Assembly: GCA_964022665.1 (NCBI GenBank)
Contig: CAXIDF010000015.1
Span: 1-64,000 of the forward strand
Length of the DNA stretch: 64,000 nt
From: Haliea sp964022665
GTDB taxonomy: Bacteria > Pseudomonadota > Gammaproteobacteria > Pseudomonadales > Halieaceae
Reading direction: 5' to 3'
Shown: positions 42,504-51,620 of the stretch, piece after piece
How positions within the stretch are numbered: the stretch's first letter is position 1
How the letters are laid out: every line of letters begins with the position of its first letter
The notes under the pieces: generated by a model
The model's input: only the letters and a program-made list of their open reading frames with translations
What the model was told of the DNA's origin: nothing
Database searches by the model: none
Translations under genes and position numbers: made by a program

Positions 42504-44126
42504 GTGAAAAACTTCCTGCTGACGCTGTTGGCGTTCTGTTGTGCTGCCTCTTCCTCGGCGCAGAACATGCCGCCGCGGAATGACTACCTTGCAAATTCGC
42601 TCTACTCGATGGCCCACGCCGACCCGGCGCAGCAGGACAGTTTGCCGGTGGCCGGTCCAGTCGATGTGACGCGCAGGCTGTCTGCGGACGAAATCGACTA
42701 TGTTCACCTGGGGCCGGGTTTTTTTGGCGCTTACACATCCGGACCCTACGAGGATGGTCGACGGGTAATCTGGGGGAATGGACTGGATCGCGTCGTCAAA
42801 CTCGACCATGGCACGTACGAGGTGCTTGACACCTATTTCCTGCCCGACGTGGAGGAGCGGTACACGCCAGACCGTGCCGATGAAATAATCGCGGCGTTCG
42901 ATGAGGACAACGACGGTATAGATGCGCTTGTGCTCGCGTTCAGGGAAGCACAGAAACTGCGCTCCCTGAGCAGCATCTACACCTTGCTCGACGCCAATAA
43001 CGACTACTTTATTGCAGATCAGCGTGGCTTTATCAGCGCTTACGGCGACGCCGAGCCGGGTAACCCCGACTCGGCAATCAGCGTGAAGCGCCGCTTTGAT
43101 TTTCCGCCTGAAGTGACCGGCTATGCCATGGGAATCAACATGACCTATGACGGCTGGCTGGTGCTGGTGACAGAGCACGGTTACCTGCTGGCGCTGAAAC
43201 GCGACTTCTCCGACTACCGCGTCGGGCGACTTCAGCATGCGGAGGGCGCGGAAGGGAAAGCCACGCGCGCCACCGGCTTCGGCTGGGTGCGCAATGCGCC
43301 AGCGATTGACGCAGCAGGAGGCATCTATGTCGCCTCTCAGGAATACATGCACAAGGTGGTGTGGACAGGCGACGGATTCAGTGTGGAGGAAGCGGATGGC
43401 GCCTGGGCCGAGCCCTATGACAACACGTGGGGACACGGTACCGGCGCGACACCCTCGCTGATGGGTTTCGGTGACGAAGACCGTATCGTGGTGATCACCG
43501 ACGGCAATCCCCGCATGAACCTCTTGCTCTATTGGCGAGATGACATTCCCGAGGACTGGCAGGCGCTGCCCGGCCAGCCGCGGCGGGTGGCGGGCATTGT
43601 TCCGGTGACAATGGGTGAGCAAAACCTGCAGGCTATCCAGTCGGAGCAGTCTGTCGTGGTTGCCGGCTATGGCGCCCTTGTCGTGAACAACACGCCGCGC
43701 AACGTGCCGTGGTATCTCCCACAACGCGCACAGACGCTGCTCCTGAGTTTTCTGGGAAGCAATCCCGAGCATCAGCCCTATGGTGTTCAGAAGTTCGAAT
43801 GGGACCCTGAGAGCCGCCTACTTCAGCAGGCCTGGACCAATAATGCGGTGAGCTCACCGAGTTCGGTGCCGATGGTCAGCCATGCCACCGGCCTTGTCTA
43901 TCTGATTGGTGCGCGCAGCAACCAGTGGACGCTGGAAGCGCTGGATTGGAAGGCCGGCGACGAGGTGTTTCATTACATTATCGGTGGCCAGCGGTATAAT
44001 GTGTTTTTCGCAGGGACCCTGCTGGATGAGGCCGGTCGGGTGCACTACGGCACCCATTGGGGCCGTGTGCGATTAAACCCCAAGCTGCCCCCATCGGCGG
44101 CCGCCGCCAATGAATTACGCCAGTGA
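42504..44126 (+). CDS. Secreted protein of unknown function, probable beta-propeller
   Basis: 540 aa starting at GTG 42504. A clean signal peptide (MKNFLLTLLAFCCAASSSAQ) sends it to the periplasm. Short repeated units with Trp, Gly and Asp turns (RRVIWGNGLDRVVKLDHGT, GTHWGRVRLNPKLP, GIYVASQEYMHKVVW) look like propeller blades of PQQ/WD type, but no PQQ-enzyme active site is evident. DEDNDGIDAL resembles a calcium loop. It lies between the Rieske oxygenase and the TetR gene on the same strand, so it likely binds or transforms the same substrate. I do not recognise the family. Confidence 0.65.
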   Translation: MKNFLLTLLAFCCAASSSAQNMPPRNDYLANSLYSMAHADPAQQDSLPVAGPVDVTRRLSADEIDYVHLGPGFFGAYTSGPYEDGRRVIWGNGLDRVVKLDHGTYEVLDTYFLPDVEERYTPDRADEIIAAFDEDNDGIDALVLAFREAQKLRSLSSIYTLLDANNDYFIADQRGFISAYGDAEPGNPDSAISVKRRFDFPPEVTGYAMGINMTYDGWLVLVTEHGYLLALKRDFSDYRVGRLQHAEGAEGKATRATGFGWVRNAPAIDAAGGIYVASQEYMHKVVWTGDGFSVEEADGAWAEPYDNTWGHGTGATPSLMGFGDEDRIVVITDGNPRMNLLLYWRDDIPEDWQALPGQPRRVAGIVPVTMGEQNLQAIQSEQSVVVAGYGALVVNNTPRNVPWYLPQRAQTLLLSFLGSNPEHQPYGVQKFEWDPESRLLQQAWTNNAVSSPSSVPMVSHATGLVYLIGARSNQWTLEALDWKAGDEVFHYIIGGQRYNVFFAGTLLDEAGRVHYGTHWGRVRLNPKLPPSAAAANELRQ

Positions 44127-44133
44127 GTTGTAG

Positions 44134-44775
44134 ATGTCCAAAGCATCACCTGCACCGTTGAAAAAGAAGCCGCCGCCCATCTCGCGCCGGGAAAAGCGGC
44201 AGCTTGAGCTCCGTCGTCGCATTCTGGATGCCACAGTGCAGCTGGTGCAGGCGCAGGACATCAACAGCATTGCGGTAGAGCACATTTGTACCGAGGCCGA
44301 CGTTGCGCGCAAAACGTTCTACAACTATTTTGCCAACAAGCAGGAAGTGGTTTTTGCGCTCTGTGATGAATTGCTGTTCCAGCGCTCGGAAAAGTTGCTG
44401 GAGACCGCGTTGGCGAACCCCGATTTGAGCCTTGATACCTTCCTTCGCGGCTATTTGCTCCAGGTTGGCGATAATCTCACCGAGTACAGTGCGGTAGACA
44501 GGCAGCTGATTGCGCAGGTTATGGGGGAGGCATTGTCGTCCGAGCGCGTGCAGAAGCACCTGGTCGTGTTGCGTGCGGGCTTCTCGGAAATGGTCCGCCG
44601 CGGCCAGGCCAGCGGAGAGGTGCGCAAAAACTTCGGCGCGGATTTTTACGCCATGGTCATCCTCTCTTCCATGAACGGACTCATCTCGGGTTGGGCGAAT
44701 AACAGCGAGTTCCCGGTTTCGGAGCAATTGACCGAGCTCGGCGATTTTCTCTTGCAGTCGATTTGCGTGTCCTGA
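44134..44775 (+). CDS. TetR/AcrR family transcriptional regulator
   Basis: 213-aa one-component repressor. The N-terminal helix-turn-helix spans about residues 25-70 (RRRILDATVQLVQAQDINSIAVEHICTEADV, then ARKTFYNYFANKQEVVFAL, with the typical TFYNYF recognition region). The C-terminal helical part has no recognised ligand signature. It lies 7 bp behind the secreted-protein gene in the plus-strand operon. It is the only regulator in the island and thus the likely binder of the repeated 15-bp element at 41356 and 51621; the link is inferred. Confidence 0.88.
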   Translation: MSKASPAPLKKKPPPISRREKRQLELRRRILDATVQLVQAQDINSIAVEHICTEADVARKTFYNYFANKQEVVFALCDELLFQRSEKLLETALANPDLSLDTFLRGYLLQVGDNLTEYSAVDRQLIAQVMGEALSSERVQKHLVVLRAGFSEMVRRGQASGEVRKNFGADFYAMVILSSMNGLISGWANNSEFPVSEQLTELGDFLLQSICVS

Positions 44776-44791
44776 CCGCTGTCTGGCGTTT

Positions 44792-44812
44792 CGCGGAGCC
44801 GCAGGCCCCGCG
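44792..44812. terminator. Hairpin between convergent TetR and SDR genes
   Basis: CGCGG-A-GCC, loop GCA, GGC-C-CCGCG: a 9-position stem with one mismatch, placed in the 50-bp convergent gap. It is followed on the plus strand by a pyrimidine-rich CTTTGCTCTC. A plausible bidirectional terminator. Confidence 0.5.
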
Positions 44813-44825
44813 CTTTGCTCTCCTC

Positions 44826-45707
44826 TCAGCCATCCAGTTGAATGATGGGCGGCGCTGTGCGCTCCTCTATGGAGGTGTGATAGCGCTTGACCGCATCTTG
44901 CATCGCATCGGTTAAGGGCAGTATCCAGAACTGGTTGTCCCGTATGCCGCGCAATGCGGTCTCGGCAACCTCTTCGGGTTGGGTCAGCTCTACTTTGACA
45001 CCCAGCTGTTCCATCATGTTTTTCATGTCATCAGCAGAACGAATCCCGACATCGGGCTTGCTCGGGTCATCGGGGAGCTCGCTAGGGCGGTTGCGCCCCG
45101 AGTTGAAGATACCCGTGTCCACAGAGTGTGGTCCGGGAAACAGTGCGTTCACCTTCACCGGCGAATTCATCATGGTCAGTTGCTGGTGAAGATTTTCCGT
45201 GATCGACTGTACCGCCGCTTTGGTGCAGGTATAGATCGGGGTGTAGGGGAGTTTGACCACGGCGCCGTTGGCAGACCCGGAGATCACAAAATGCGCCTCA
45301 GCGTTCTGTTCAACGAGACGCGGCATGAACGCACGGATGGTATTGATGACGCCCCAGACATTGACGTTGAATGACCACTTCCAGTCGTTGTCACTGTAGT
45401 CCCACAGGTTGCCAAACTCACCGGCGCCGATGCCGGCGTTGGCAAACACCAGATGAACTCCGCCGAAGGTGGTGAAAGCGGTGTCTGCCAGGGTGTCGAG
45501 TTCGGCCTGTTGGGTGACGTCGGCGCGCACGCCAATCGCCTCTGCACCGGTGGCCTTGATGTCCGCTACTGTGCGTTCGATGGCGGTGTCTTCGATGTCA
45601 GCGACAACGATGCGTGCGCCTTCCCGGGCCAGCGCCAGTCCGATGCAGCGGCCTACACCGCCTGCGCCCCCGGTAATTACCGCAACCTTGTCCTTGAAGT
45701 TGTCCAT
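44826..45707 (-). CDS. Short-chain dehydrogenase/reductase (SDR 1 of island)
   Basis: NAD(P)-dependent oxidoreductase of 293 aa. It has the Rossmann motif T12-G-G-A-G-G-V-G19, the NAG segment in VFANAGIGAGEF, the catalytic serine in VISGSANG, and YTCTK for the Tyr-Lys pair. The C-terminal extension past residue 230 is longer than in the smallest SDRs. Last gene of a minus-strand series that begins with the flavin oxidoreductase at 51502. Likely oxidises or reduces a hydroxyl/keto group of the island's substrate. Confidence 0.9.
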   Translation of the reverse strand: MDNFKDKVAVITGGAGGVGRCIGLALAREGARIVVADIEDTAIERTVADIKATGAEAIGVRADVTQQAELDTLADTAFTTFGGVHLVFANAGIGAGEFGNLWDYSDNDWKWSFNVNVWGVINTIRAFMPRLVEQNAEAHFVISGSANGAVVKLPYTPIYTCTKAAVQSITENLHQQLTMMNSPVKVNALFPGPHSVDTGIFNSGRNRPSELPDDPSKPDVGIRSADDMKNMMEQLGVKVELTQPEEVAETALRGIRDNQFWILPLTDAMQDAVKRYHTSIEERTAPPIIQLDG

Positions 45708-45755
45708 GGTCCTGTATGCTCCTGTTGTTTGATGGGTTGTGGAACGGCTGCGGTA

Positions 45756-46541
45756 CTAGCCCAGCAGCGCCTGAAGGTCATCGTTGCGATTGTGAAAGTG
45801 CCCTGCTATGTCAGCGGCTGAAACCTCGCGAATGAACTCGCCATTCGAGTAGGAGGTTCCCGTTTCGAATTCCATGCTGAGCATCTCCCGAATGGGCAGG
45901 TCGGCAATGGGGTCGAGCGGGGATTCGAGCAGTTGCAGTTCACCTTCCAGGCGGTGACGCGTGCTCTGGTTGGTGTGGATGCGCAAGCGGTTGAGTCTTG
46001 GGGGATACTCAAAGCCCGTGCCGTCCAGAGCCGGGAACGCCTTGTAGACGAACATGGTCTGCTCCGTCTTACTGCAGGGGATAGCTACATCAGACACCTG
46101 TCCGTCGAACTGGATAAACGGCATGAAGTGTCGGGACACTTTGCTGTGCAGGCTGTTGCCGTCCTGATCAAATACCACTTCGGCAATTTTCTTGGGTTCA
46201 CCGTAGATCTCGCGCCCGGCCACAACCGGCGTTTCCTGATCCATATACATGTGCAGGCAGTAGCTGCCCGCTTCGCCATCAAGCGCACAGGGCAGCACGA
46301 TGGCAACCGAGCCAAAAGCGAAGTTCAGCTCTCCCAATTGCACGTCAACTTTCGACAGCGTCAGTCGCACCCGGTTGTGTGGGTCGGACTCAAAATGCGG
46401 AGGTAGCGCCTCGGCAAGGCGGTCTGCATCGGTTTTGTACTCGAAAATGGCGTTGGAGGTAATGCTTTCCGTCACCTCCTGGTTCTGGGACACCATGGCC
46501 TGCAATTGCTCGGGTGTTTTGTAGTAACGGGTGATCGGCAT
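45756..46541 (-). CDS. Acetoacetate decarboxylase family protein
   Basis: 261 aa with AGGAG before the ATG at 46541. The segment GREIYGEPKKIAEV corresponds to the acetoacetate decarboxylase active-site region; K117 or K118 would be the Schiff-base lysine. Family members decarboxylate beta-keto acids or catalyse aldol-type and hydrolytic reactions on larger molecules. In this setting it may cleave or rearrange a keto intermediate made by the SDRs. Substrate unknown. Confidence 0.78.
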   Translation of the reverse strand: MPITRYYKTPEQLQAMVSQNQEVTESITSNAIFEYKTDADRLAEALPPHFESDPHNRVRLTLSKVDVQLGELNFAFGSVAIVLPCALDGEAGSYCLHMYMDQETPVVAGREIYGEPKKIAEVVFDQDGNSLHSKVSRHFMPFIQFDGQVSDVAIPCSKTEQTMFVYKAFPALDGTGFEYPPRLNRLRIHTNQSTRHRLEGELQLLESPLDPIADLPIREMLSMEFETGTSYSNGEFIREVSAADIAGHFHNRNDDLQALLG

Positions 46542-46598
46542 AGGGTGTTTCTCCTGGATATTTAAACGGGATGAAGATGACGCACAACGTGTGCTGTG

Positions 46599-48800
46599 CT
46601 AGCGGGAAAAGTTTACATAGATGGGTGATGACCAGGCGCGCTCGCGCACCGGAGCAAGGCAGTCGTCTGTGAAGGGCGTCCGGTAGTCGCCATAACAGGG
46701 CGAAGTGGCGGTCAGTGTGCCGTCCTCTGCGTATTCGGGGCGCAGCCCCGCGCCGTTTATAGCGGGCGTAGGCGCTTGCAGGGCTCGAACATAGTAGAGC
46801 GTATCTCTCGCACCGGAAACGAAATCAGGATCATCGAACTCCACCGTGCAACCATCAACACTGGGTTCACAGCTGAAGACGCGCCACGGGTCCTCTATGA
46901 GGTCGGCTACGGGCTCGTTGGCAAACGCCTGGGGGCGAATGCGCACAACTTCGATACGCTCAATAACGTGGCGTTGGTCGCCCGGGTGATAGCATTCTCC
47001 CCCGCACAGCGCGTCGAGTTTTTCCGCCGGCAGAGCGTTCGCGCTGTCGGCGGGGCACCCCGGCTTTTGTTCGAAGGCACCCAGTGCGCGCACCTGGAAG
47101 CGGGGAGTGTGCTGCATGCTGAGTTCCGACCCCATACTGTGTTTCGCATCCGGTCCGTTCAGCAGGTCAAACCACAGGTACATGCGTGGTCCAGAGGTGC
47201 CGTACACGGCCTTCGCGCGCAGCGCGTCCCAGATTGACGCGCGGTCACGTGAAGGTGCGTGCACCGCGACAATGCCCCCCGGATACAGGAAGCTGTTCAT
47301 GCGAGCGAGATCCGGGATGGGGTCTTGCCCGGTAACGCGCTGGGGCATGTCGGGGTCTGCGCCGCTCGCGGTAAGCCGGGTAAGGCCGCCGTAAAACGCA
47401 TTCCTGGCTCCGGAGGCCAGCGTCATCTCGCGGCGAGCGTACTGCTTGTAGCCGGTGCCCGGCCGCGCGGTGTGATCATCGGTTGCGGCGATAAAACCGA
47501 AGCGAAAGCGCAATGGGTCACCGTGTTCATCGCGCTCCTCAAAGTTGGTCAATGCCAGCGCATACTGTGCCGATTCCTGGAAAACCTGGCCAAATGCGGG
47601 CTTGAAGCAGTCGGTGCATTGATTACACTGCCCCCAATCGTCGGCGCTGCTGTCCGGGAAAACGCCGAGATAACGGCTGCCGGCATCAAGTGCATATTGC
47701 CGGGCCAGGTCGACACGTGCATTACACTCTTCATCGCTGAGCTCGCCGCAGCGCCCGCGCATGATCTCGCCCGCCTGCCAGCAGCAAGCGGTGTAGCCCG
47801 GCCGGGGCTCCGTGCACTGCAAGCTGCCCGCATTGTTCTGGACGACCTGTGAGTAGGGTCGGAATTCCTCGCTGTTGCCGTGGCCAGACATCACTTCCAG
47901 CAAGGGTTGCCGCTGATCACTGTGATATTGCGTGCTCAGTGCCTTGTCCCAGCTTGCGGCTGGTGGCGTGTAGGCGCCCCATGTGTTGCCGTGGGGTATG
48001 ACCATGTGTTCGTAGCCCCACTCATCCAGCTTGCGGTAGAGCTCATCGGGGGTGGCCGCACTTTCATGGCAGTCATCCGGCAAATCCACGCTATTTTGCG
48101 TGGGGTCGCAGCCCGGCACGGCGGATATTTCATCCAGGTGGGCGCCAAGGTCCGCATAGCTCCGCCAGTTCAGGGGGTCGAGGAATCGCCCCATGACTGC
48201 TCTGCGTGATTGCTCGAAAATACCCAGATCATTGGCATTCAAGCGGGCGCTTATGGGGCGCCGCGGAAGCCGTTCGTCCTCGAGCGAGGGAAAAATGATG
48301 TTCTTGTGGCCGAAGTGGGCATTGGCGTCTGTGGCTATTTGGGTCCACTCCCAGCCCAGAAAAGCGACGAGGTCGGGGTTCACGTGATAGTTGCCGGACG
48401 TGCAGGCCCTGGCGACCGCTTTGGTATCTTGCCAATGCCGTGGCGTCAGGCTTTCGGCGTGGTCGTTGAAGCTGAAGAAGTCGAGCTTGGAGCAGTAACG
48501 CGCGAAATCACAGGCATCAGCAACGGTATGCGTACCCTGTAGGCCCATCATCGGGAGCTCCAGTGTGAACGCATCGACAGAATAGGTGCTGTGTACGTGC
48601 AGGTCACCGAACAGCACCTGCAGGTCGCTGGAAGAGGTCGTGCTATCGACAGTCACGGTGCGCTGCTCTTGCGCAACCACTGGTTCGGCGGATCTGGTCG
48701 GCACGCCCGCCGGGTGTGGTTCTCCCTTGCAACCGGCCAGTGTGAATGCGACAGCGAGGGCGAGAGAGGCGGGGTGCTTCTGCAGGGGCTGTTTCTTCAC
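46599..48800 (-). CDS. DUF3604 family lipoprotein (PHP-like metal-dependent hydrolase)
   Basis: 733 aa from GTG 48800; TTG 48812 is an alternative. The start gives a textbook lipoprotein signal, MKKQPLQKHPASLALAVAFT-LAGC with the lipidated Cys at 24, so it is envelope-anchored. DUF3604 marks: LFGDLHVHSTYSVDAF, FFSFNDHAESL, VIPHGNTWG, EVMSGHGNSEEF and FIAATDDHTARPGTGYK, which form a PHP-like set of metal-binding His and Asp residues. Numerous cysteines suggest disulfides. The activity of the family is not established. The gene is closely spaced with SDR 2 upstream. Confidence 0.82.
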   Translation of the reverse strand: MKKQPLQKHPASLALAVAFTLAGCKGEPHPAGVPTRSAEPVVAQEQRTVTVDSTTSSSDLQVLFGDLHVHSTYSVDAFTLELPMMGLQGTHTVADACDFARYCSKLDFFSFNDHAESLTPRHWQDTKAVARACTSGNYHVNPDLVAFLGWEWTQIATDANAHFGHKNIIFPSLEDERLPRRPISARLNANDLGIFEQSRRAVMGRFLDPLNWRSYADLGAHLDEISAVPGCDPTQNSVDLPDDCHESAATPDELYRKLDEWGYEHMVIPHGNTWGAYTPPAASWDKALSTQYHSDQRQPLLEVMSGHGNSEEFRPYSQVVQNNAGSLQCTEPRPGYTACCWQAGEIMRGRCGELSDEECNARVDLARQYALDAGSRYLGVFPDSSADDWGQCNQCTDCFKPAFGQVFQESAQYALALTNFEERDEHGDPLRFRFGFIAATDDHTARPGTGYKQYARREMTLASGARNAFYGGLTRLTASGADPDMPQRVTGQDPIPDLARMNSFLYPGGIVAVHAPSRDRASIWDALRAKAVYGTSGPRMYLWFDLLNGPDAKHSMGSELSMQHTPRFQVRALGAFEQKPGCPADSANALPAEKLDALCGGECYHPGDQRHVIERIEVVRIRPQAFANEPVADLIEDPWRVFSCEPSVDGCTVEFDDPDFVSGARDTLYYVRALQAPTPAINGAGLRPEYAEDGTLTATSPCYGDYRTPFTDDCLAPVRERAWSSPIYVNFSR

Positions 48801-48804
48801 GCGC

Positions 48805-49620
48805 TCAGGCAACAGACTTCAGCAGCTTCTGCAGCGTAACCGGCACAAGCCGCTTGAGCAGGTCCATGGCAATGGCATCGGTGCCGATGCGAATACGCAG
48901 CGAGTCACGCTCAAAGGCCTTGATAATGCGCTTGGCCACGGTCTCGGCGCTCACCCCTATGCGTTGTGCCAGGCGATAATTGCGCTCGGCAGCGACCAGA
49001 TCGTCGGACTGGGCCAGCGTCGCCTTGATCATATCGGTGCGGATAGCGCCGGGCTGCACGGATGTGACACCGATGCCTTCAGCGCGCAGTTCTCCCCACA
49101 TCGACAATGAGAGCAGATGCACCGCAGATTTGGTGGCGCAATAGGAGCTTTGGTTCGGCAGCCCGGTGGTGGCGGACATGCTTGCCATATTGATAATGTG
49201 CGCGTCTTCGTCCCGGGCAGCGGCTGCGCGAAGCAGTGGCAGGAAGAAGTGGCAACCGTGGAGAACGCCCCACCAGTTGATGCCGACAATGCGCTGCCAG
49301 TCTTCCAGAGAGTGAGTGGCGAACGATTTCTGGTAGGTGATTCCCGCATTGTTAACGAGCAGGTTGATTCGGCCATCGTGCCTGGCGGCAATGGCTTCCG
49401 CGAGGGCATGCATGTCGTCGTGACGGCTCACATCTGCAACATGGGTGCTCACCTCCACGCCGTAGGCAGCAACGCTCTGGGCCACCTCCTGCAGGGCACT
49501 CTCCTGGATATCCACCAGCGCCAGCGCACCGCCGCGCGCGGCAATTTGTTCTGCCAGAGCACGGCCGACACCGCCTCCCGCGCCGGTAATAACGGCCACG
49601 GCCCCCTGAATTTTCTTCAT
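48805..49620 (-). CDS. Short-chain dehydrogenase/reductase (SDR 2 of island)
   Basis: 271 aa from ATG 49620, which overlaps the upstream VOC gene stop in ATGA; 204 bases of upstream open frame were rejected for that reason. It has VITGAGGGVGRALAEQI, LLVNNAGITYQKSF, NMASMSATTGLPNQ and YCATK, then QPGAIRTDM. A separate SDR from the one at 44826, with a different C-terminus. Likely a second alcohol/ketone step in the same pathway. Confidence 0.9.
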   Translation of the reverse strand: MKKIQGAVAVITGAGGGVGRALAEQIAARGGALALVDIQESALQEVAQSVAAYGVEVSTHVADVSRHDDMHALAEAIAARHDGRINLLVNNAGITYQKSFATHSLEDWQRIVGINWWGVLHGCHFFLPLLRAAAARDEDAHIINMASMSATTGLPNQSSYCATKSAVHLLSLSMWGELRAEGIGVTSVQPGAIRTDMIKATLAQSDDLVAAERNYRLAQRIGVSAETVAKRIIKAFERDSLRIRIGTDAIAMDLLKRLVPVTLQKLLKSVA

Positions 49621-50288
49621 GTCCCGTTTCCTCCGGTGTGAGCACCCCGTGTCGGGGTGATCCGGCCGAGGACGCTGTTTACAAGAAAGCGCAGCAGCTG
49701 CCGGGCAACGGCGGATTTTGGCGTCAGTTGTGCCAGTTTGAATTCGACCACAGTCTCTACCGGGCCCGCCGTCGCTACGCGCAGCGCTATGGCATCGAAA
49801 TACGGGCGCGTCAGCGCATTCCACTCAATCATCTCAATGATATACGTGCCGTCGGGGGATTCCAGATAGCTCATGCGAGCGAGTCCATCGATGCCGGCGT
49901 CAACAACGGGGGTGAAACCATCTGCCAATGCCTGCAAATAGACGCCTGGAAAGTCGTCGACGCAAACGGCGTAGTGGTGCACTCCATCCAGGCCAAGTTC
50001 CATCGCCTCCTGATAGAGCGAAGGCGTTGTGCCGTGCAGTCGGATGAGTTCAAGCTGCATGTCACCGATGTAGGCGAACGCAATGTCCACCGATACCGGC
50101 GCCGCCCTGGCGCCACGGTATGTTGCGTTGGTCAATGGGTCGACTTCGCGGGTGAGCAGGAAGGGCCCGACACCGCGGCTTTGCCAATTCTGTATTGCCA
50201 CGTCGATATCGTCGACCACAAAAGCCATCTGTCGCGCCGGCCCAAACGCTGCAGGCAGCACGGGGATCTGCTCCAGCTCGGCTATCAT
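49617..50288 (-). CDS. VOC (glyoxalase/dioxygenase-fold) family protein
   Basis: 223 aa. QMAFVVDDIDVAIQNWQSRGVGPF and, later, HHYAVCVDDFPGVYLQALADGF are the paired beta-alpha-beta-beta-beta modules of the vicinal oxygen chelate fold; YIIEMIEW supplies the usual C-terminal metal-ligand Glu region. Members include lyases, isomerases and extradiol dioxygenases, so the reaction is open. It overlaps genes on both sides by 4 bp (ATGA), hence tightly co-expressed with the flavin oxidoreductase and SDR 2. Confidence 0.8.
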   Translation of the reverse strand: MIAELEQIPVLPAAFGPARQMAFVVDDIDVAIQNWQSRGVGPFLLTREVDPLTNATYRGARAAPVSVDIAFAYIGDMQLELIRLHGTTPSLYQEAMELGLDGVHHYAVCVDDFPGVYLQALADGFTPVVDAGIDGLARMSYLESPDGTYIIEMIEWNALTRPYFDAIALRVATAGPVETVVEFKLAQLTPKSAVARQLLRFLVNSVLGRITPTRGAHTGGNGT

Positions 50289-51502
50289 GCCATGGCCTGC
50301 GTATCATTCAGCGGGCAGCGGACGCCGCCGGGTGCCTCAATCAGCGTTGCACAGCGATTGCAATGCGTGCAGCCGTTCTGGTAGCCGGGATTGCGCTGCG
50401 CATTGCGCACGAATGCGGGGTCCTTGATCAACGCGCGACCAAGCTGAACGAAGTCAAAGCCTTCGCGAAGTGCGCGATCAATGCTCGCCAGTTCTGTACA
50501 GCCGCCAATATAGATCATCTGGCATTGCACGGCGTCGCGAACGCGTTTTGCCTCTTCAAGAAAGTACAGCTCCTCATAGGGGTAGTCTTTGAACAGGTGG
50601 TTGCCGATCAGCTTTAATCCCAAACGGGTAACCGGGTTGGTTTCGGTCTCTATCATCCCGGCGGCCAGACTTTCTCCGCGAAAGTACAGCATCGGGTTGT
50701 AGCTGCTGGTGCCGGCACTGCAGATCAAGCCATTAATGCCAGCCCTGTCGAGCAGGGTGGCAAACTGTATCGCTTCATCGATCTCGAGCCCGCCTTTCAC
50801 GCCGTCGCGCAGACCGATCTTGCCGATGATCGGGAAGTCGTCGCCCACAGCTTGCCGCACAGCATCCAGGGCGCGCAGAGGCAGGCGGGCGCGATTGACC
50901 AGGGAGCCACCGTAGTCATCGCTGCGGCGGTTTGTCTTGGGGCTGATGAACTGGCTGAGGCCATAGCCGTGGCTGAAGTGGATTTCAATGCAGTCGAAAC
51001 CCACACTCTTCATCAGGCTCGCCGCATCGTAATAGGTTTGTACCAGAGCGTTGATGTCAGCGACTGACATCGCCCCGGCGATGGGCTGGCCGACAGTGGC
51101 GCCCAGCATGTTGAACTGTGTTGAGGGTCCCAGGGGCCGTTTGAGCCGCTGCAGCTTGCGGTTCTTGGAAAAATTACCGCAGTGGGTCATTTGCCCGGAG
51201 ATCCTGACCTCAGGTGCGGCGTGCTTGAGCGCCGATACGATTCCGCTGAGCGCCGGCTTGACCCCTTCGTGAAGCCAGAGCATCTGATCATTGATCCGGC
51301 CGTCCGCTTCTGTGGTGCAGTAGCCGATGGTGGTCATGGCGACCCCGCCTGCAACAATCTGCCGGTGAAAGTCGAGCAGCGCATCACCGGGTACGCCGTC
51401 CGGGGTTTTGCCCTCGTAGGTGGCCGCTTTGATGAAGCGGTTTTGCAGTGGCAGTGCACCCAGCTTGGCTGGTGTAAAAGCCGGACTGTATGGAGTATCC
51501 AT
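50285..51502 (-). CDS. NADH:flavin oxidoreductase, Old Yellow Enzyme family
   Basis: 405-aa FMN TIM-barrel. It shows LGALPLQNRFIKAATYEG, ISGQMTHCGNFSKN, the substrate-proton region EIHFSHGYGLSQFISPKTNRRSDDYGGSLVNR, and LGRALIKDPAF. The C-terminus has C378-x2-C381-x2-C384-x11-C396, like the iron-sulfur cluster of 2,4-dienoyl-CoA-reductase-type members, but the larger FAD/NADH domain of those enzymes is missing. It probably reduces or aromatises an enone ring. First gene of the long minus-strand operon and divergent from the arylsulfatase. A GGAGG precedes the ATG by 12 bases. Confidence 0.87.
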   Translation of the reverse strand: MDTPYSPAFTPAKLGALPLQNRFIKAATYEGKTPDGVPGDALLDFHRQIVAGGVAMTTIGYCTTEADGRINDQMLWLHEGVKPALSGIVSALKHAAPEVRISGQMTHCGNFSKNRKLQRLKRPLGPSTQFNMLGATVGQPIAGAMSVADINALVQTYYDAASLMKSVGFDCIEIHFSHGYGLSQFISPKTNRRSDDYGGSLVNRARLPLRALDAVRQAVGDDFPIIGKIGLRDGVKGGLEIDEAIQFATLLDRAGINGLICSAGTSSYNPMLYFRGESLAAGMIETETNPVTRLGLKLIGNHLFKDYPYEELYFLEEAKRVRDAVQCQMIYIGGCTELASIDRALREGFDFVQLGRALIKDPAFVRNAQRNPGYQNGCTHCNRCATLIEAPGGVRCPLNDTQAMA

Positions 51503-51583
51503 GGTCGCTGTGTTCCTCCCTGGCCCGCCGGTGCTCGACTTGCCGATCCTGTTGCCAGCGCCAAATTGCGCCGGGGTTACGCC

Positions 51584-51611
51584 TTGTTATGTGTGCACAA
51601 ATGTATATAAT
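51584..51611 (+). promoter_or_regulatory. Promoter of the arylsulfatase operon
   Basis: -35 TTGTTA (51584-51589), 16-bp spacer, -10 TATAAT (51606-51611). Transcription would start near 51618, just before the repeated element at 51621. The start codon is at 51672. Confidence 0.65.
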
Positions 51612-51620
51612 CGTGCATGC

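Noticed and set aside
42900..42930. EF-hand-like DEDNDGIDAL in the secreted protein
   Set aside because: A single 10-residue match without a flanking helix pair does not establish calcium binding; mentioned only as a resemblance.
42378..43772. 464-codon open frame on the minus strand
   Set aside because: It is antisense to the secreted-protein gene, which has a signal peptide, a ribosome binding site and operon spacing.
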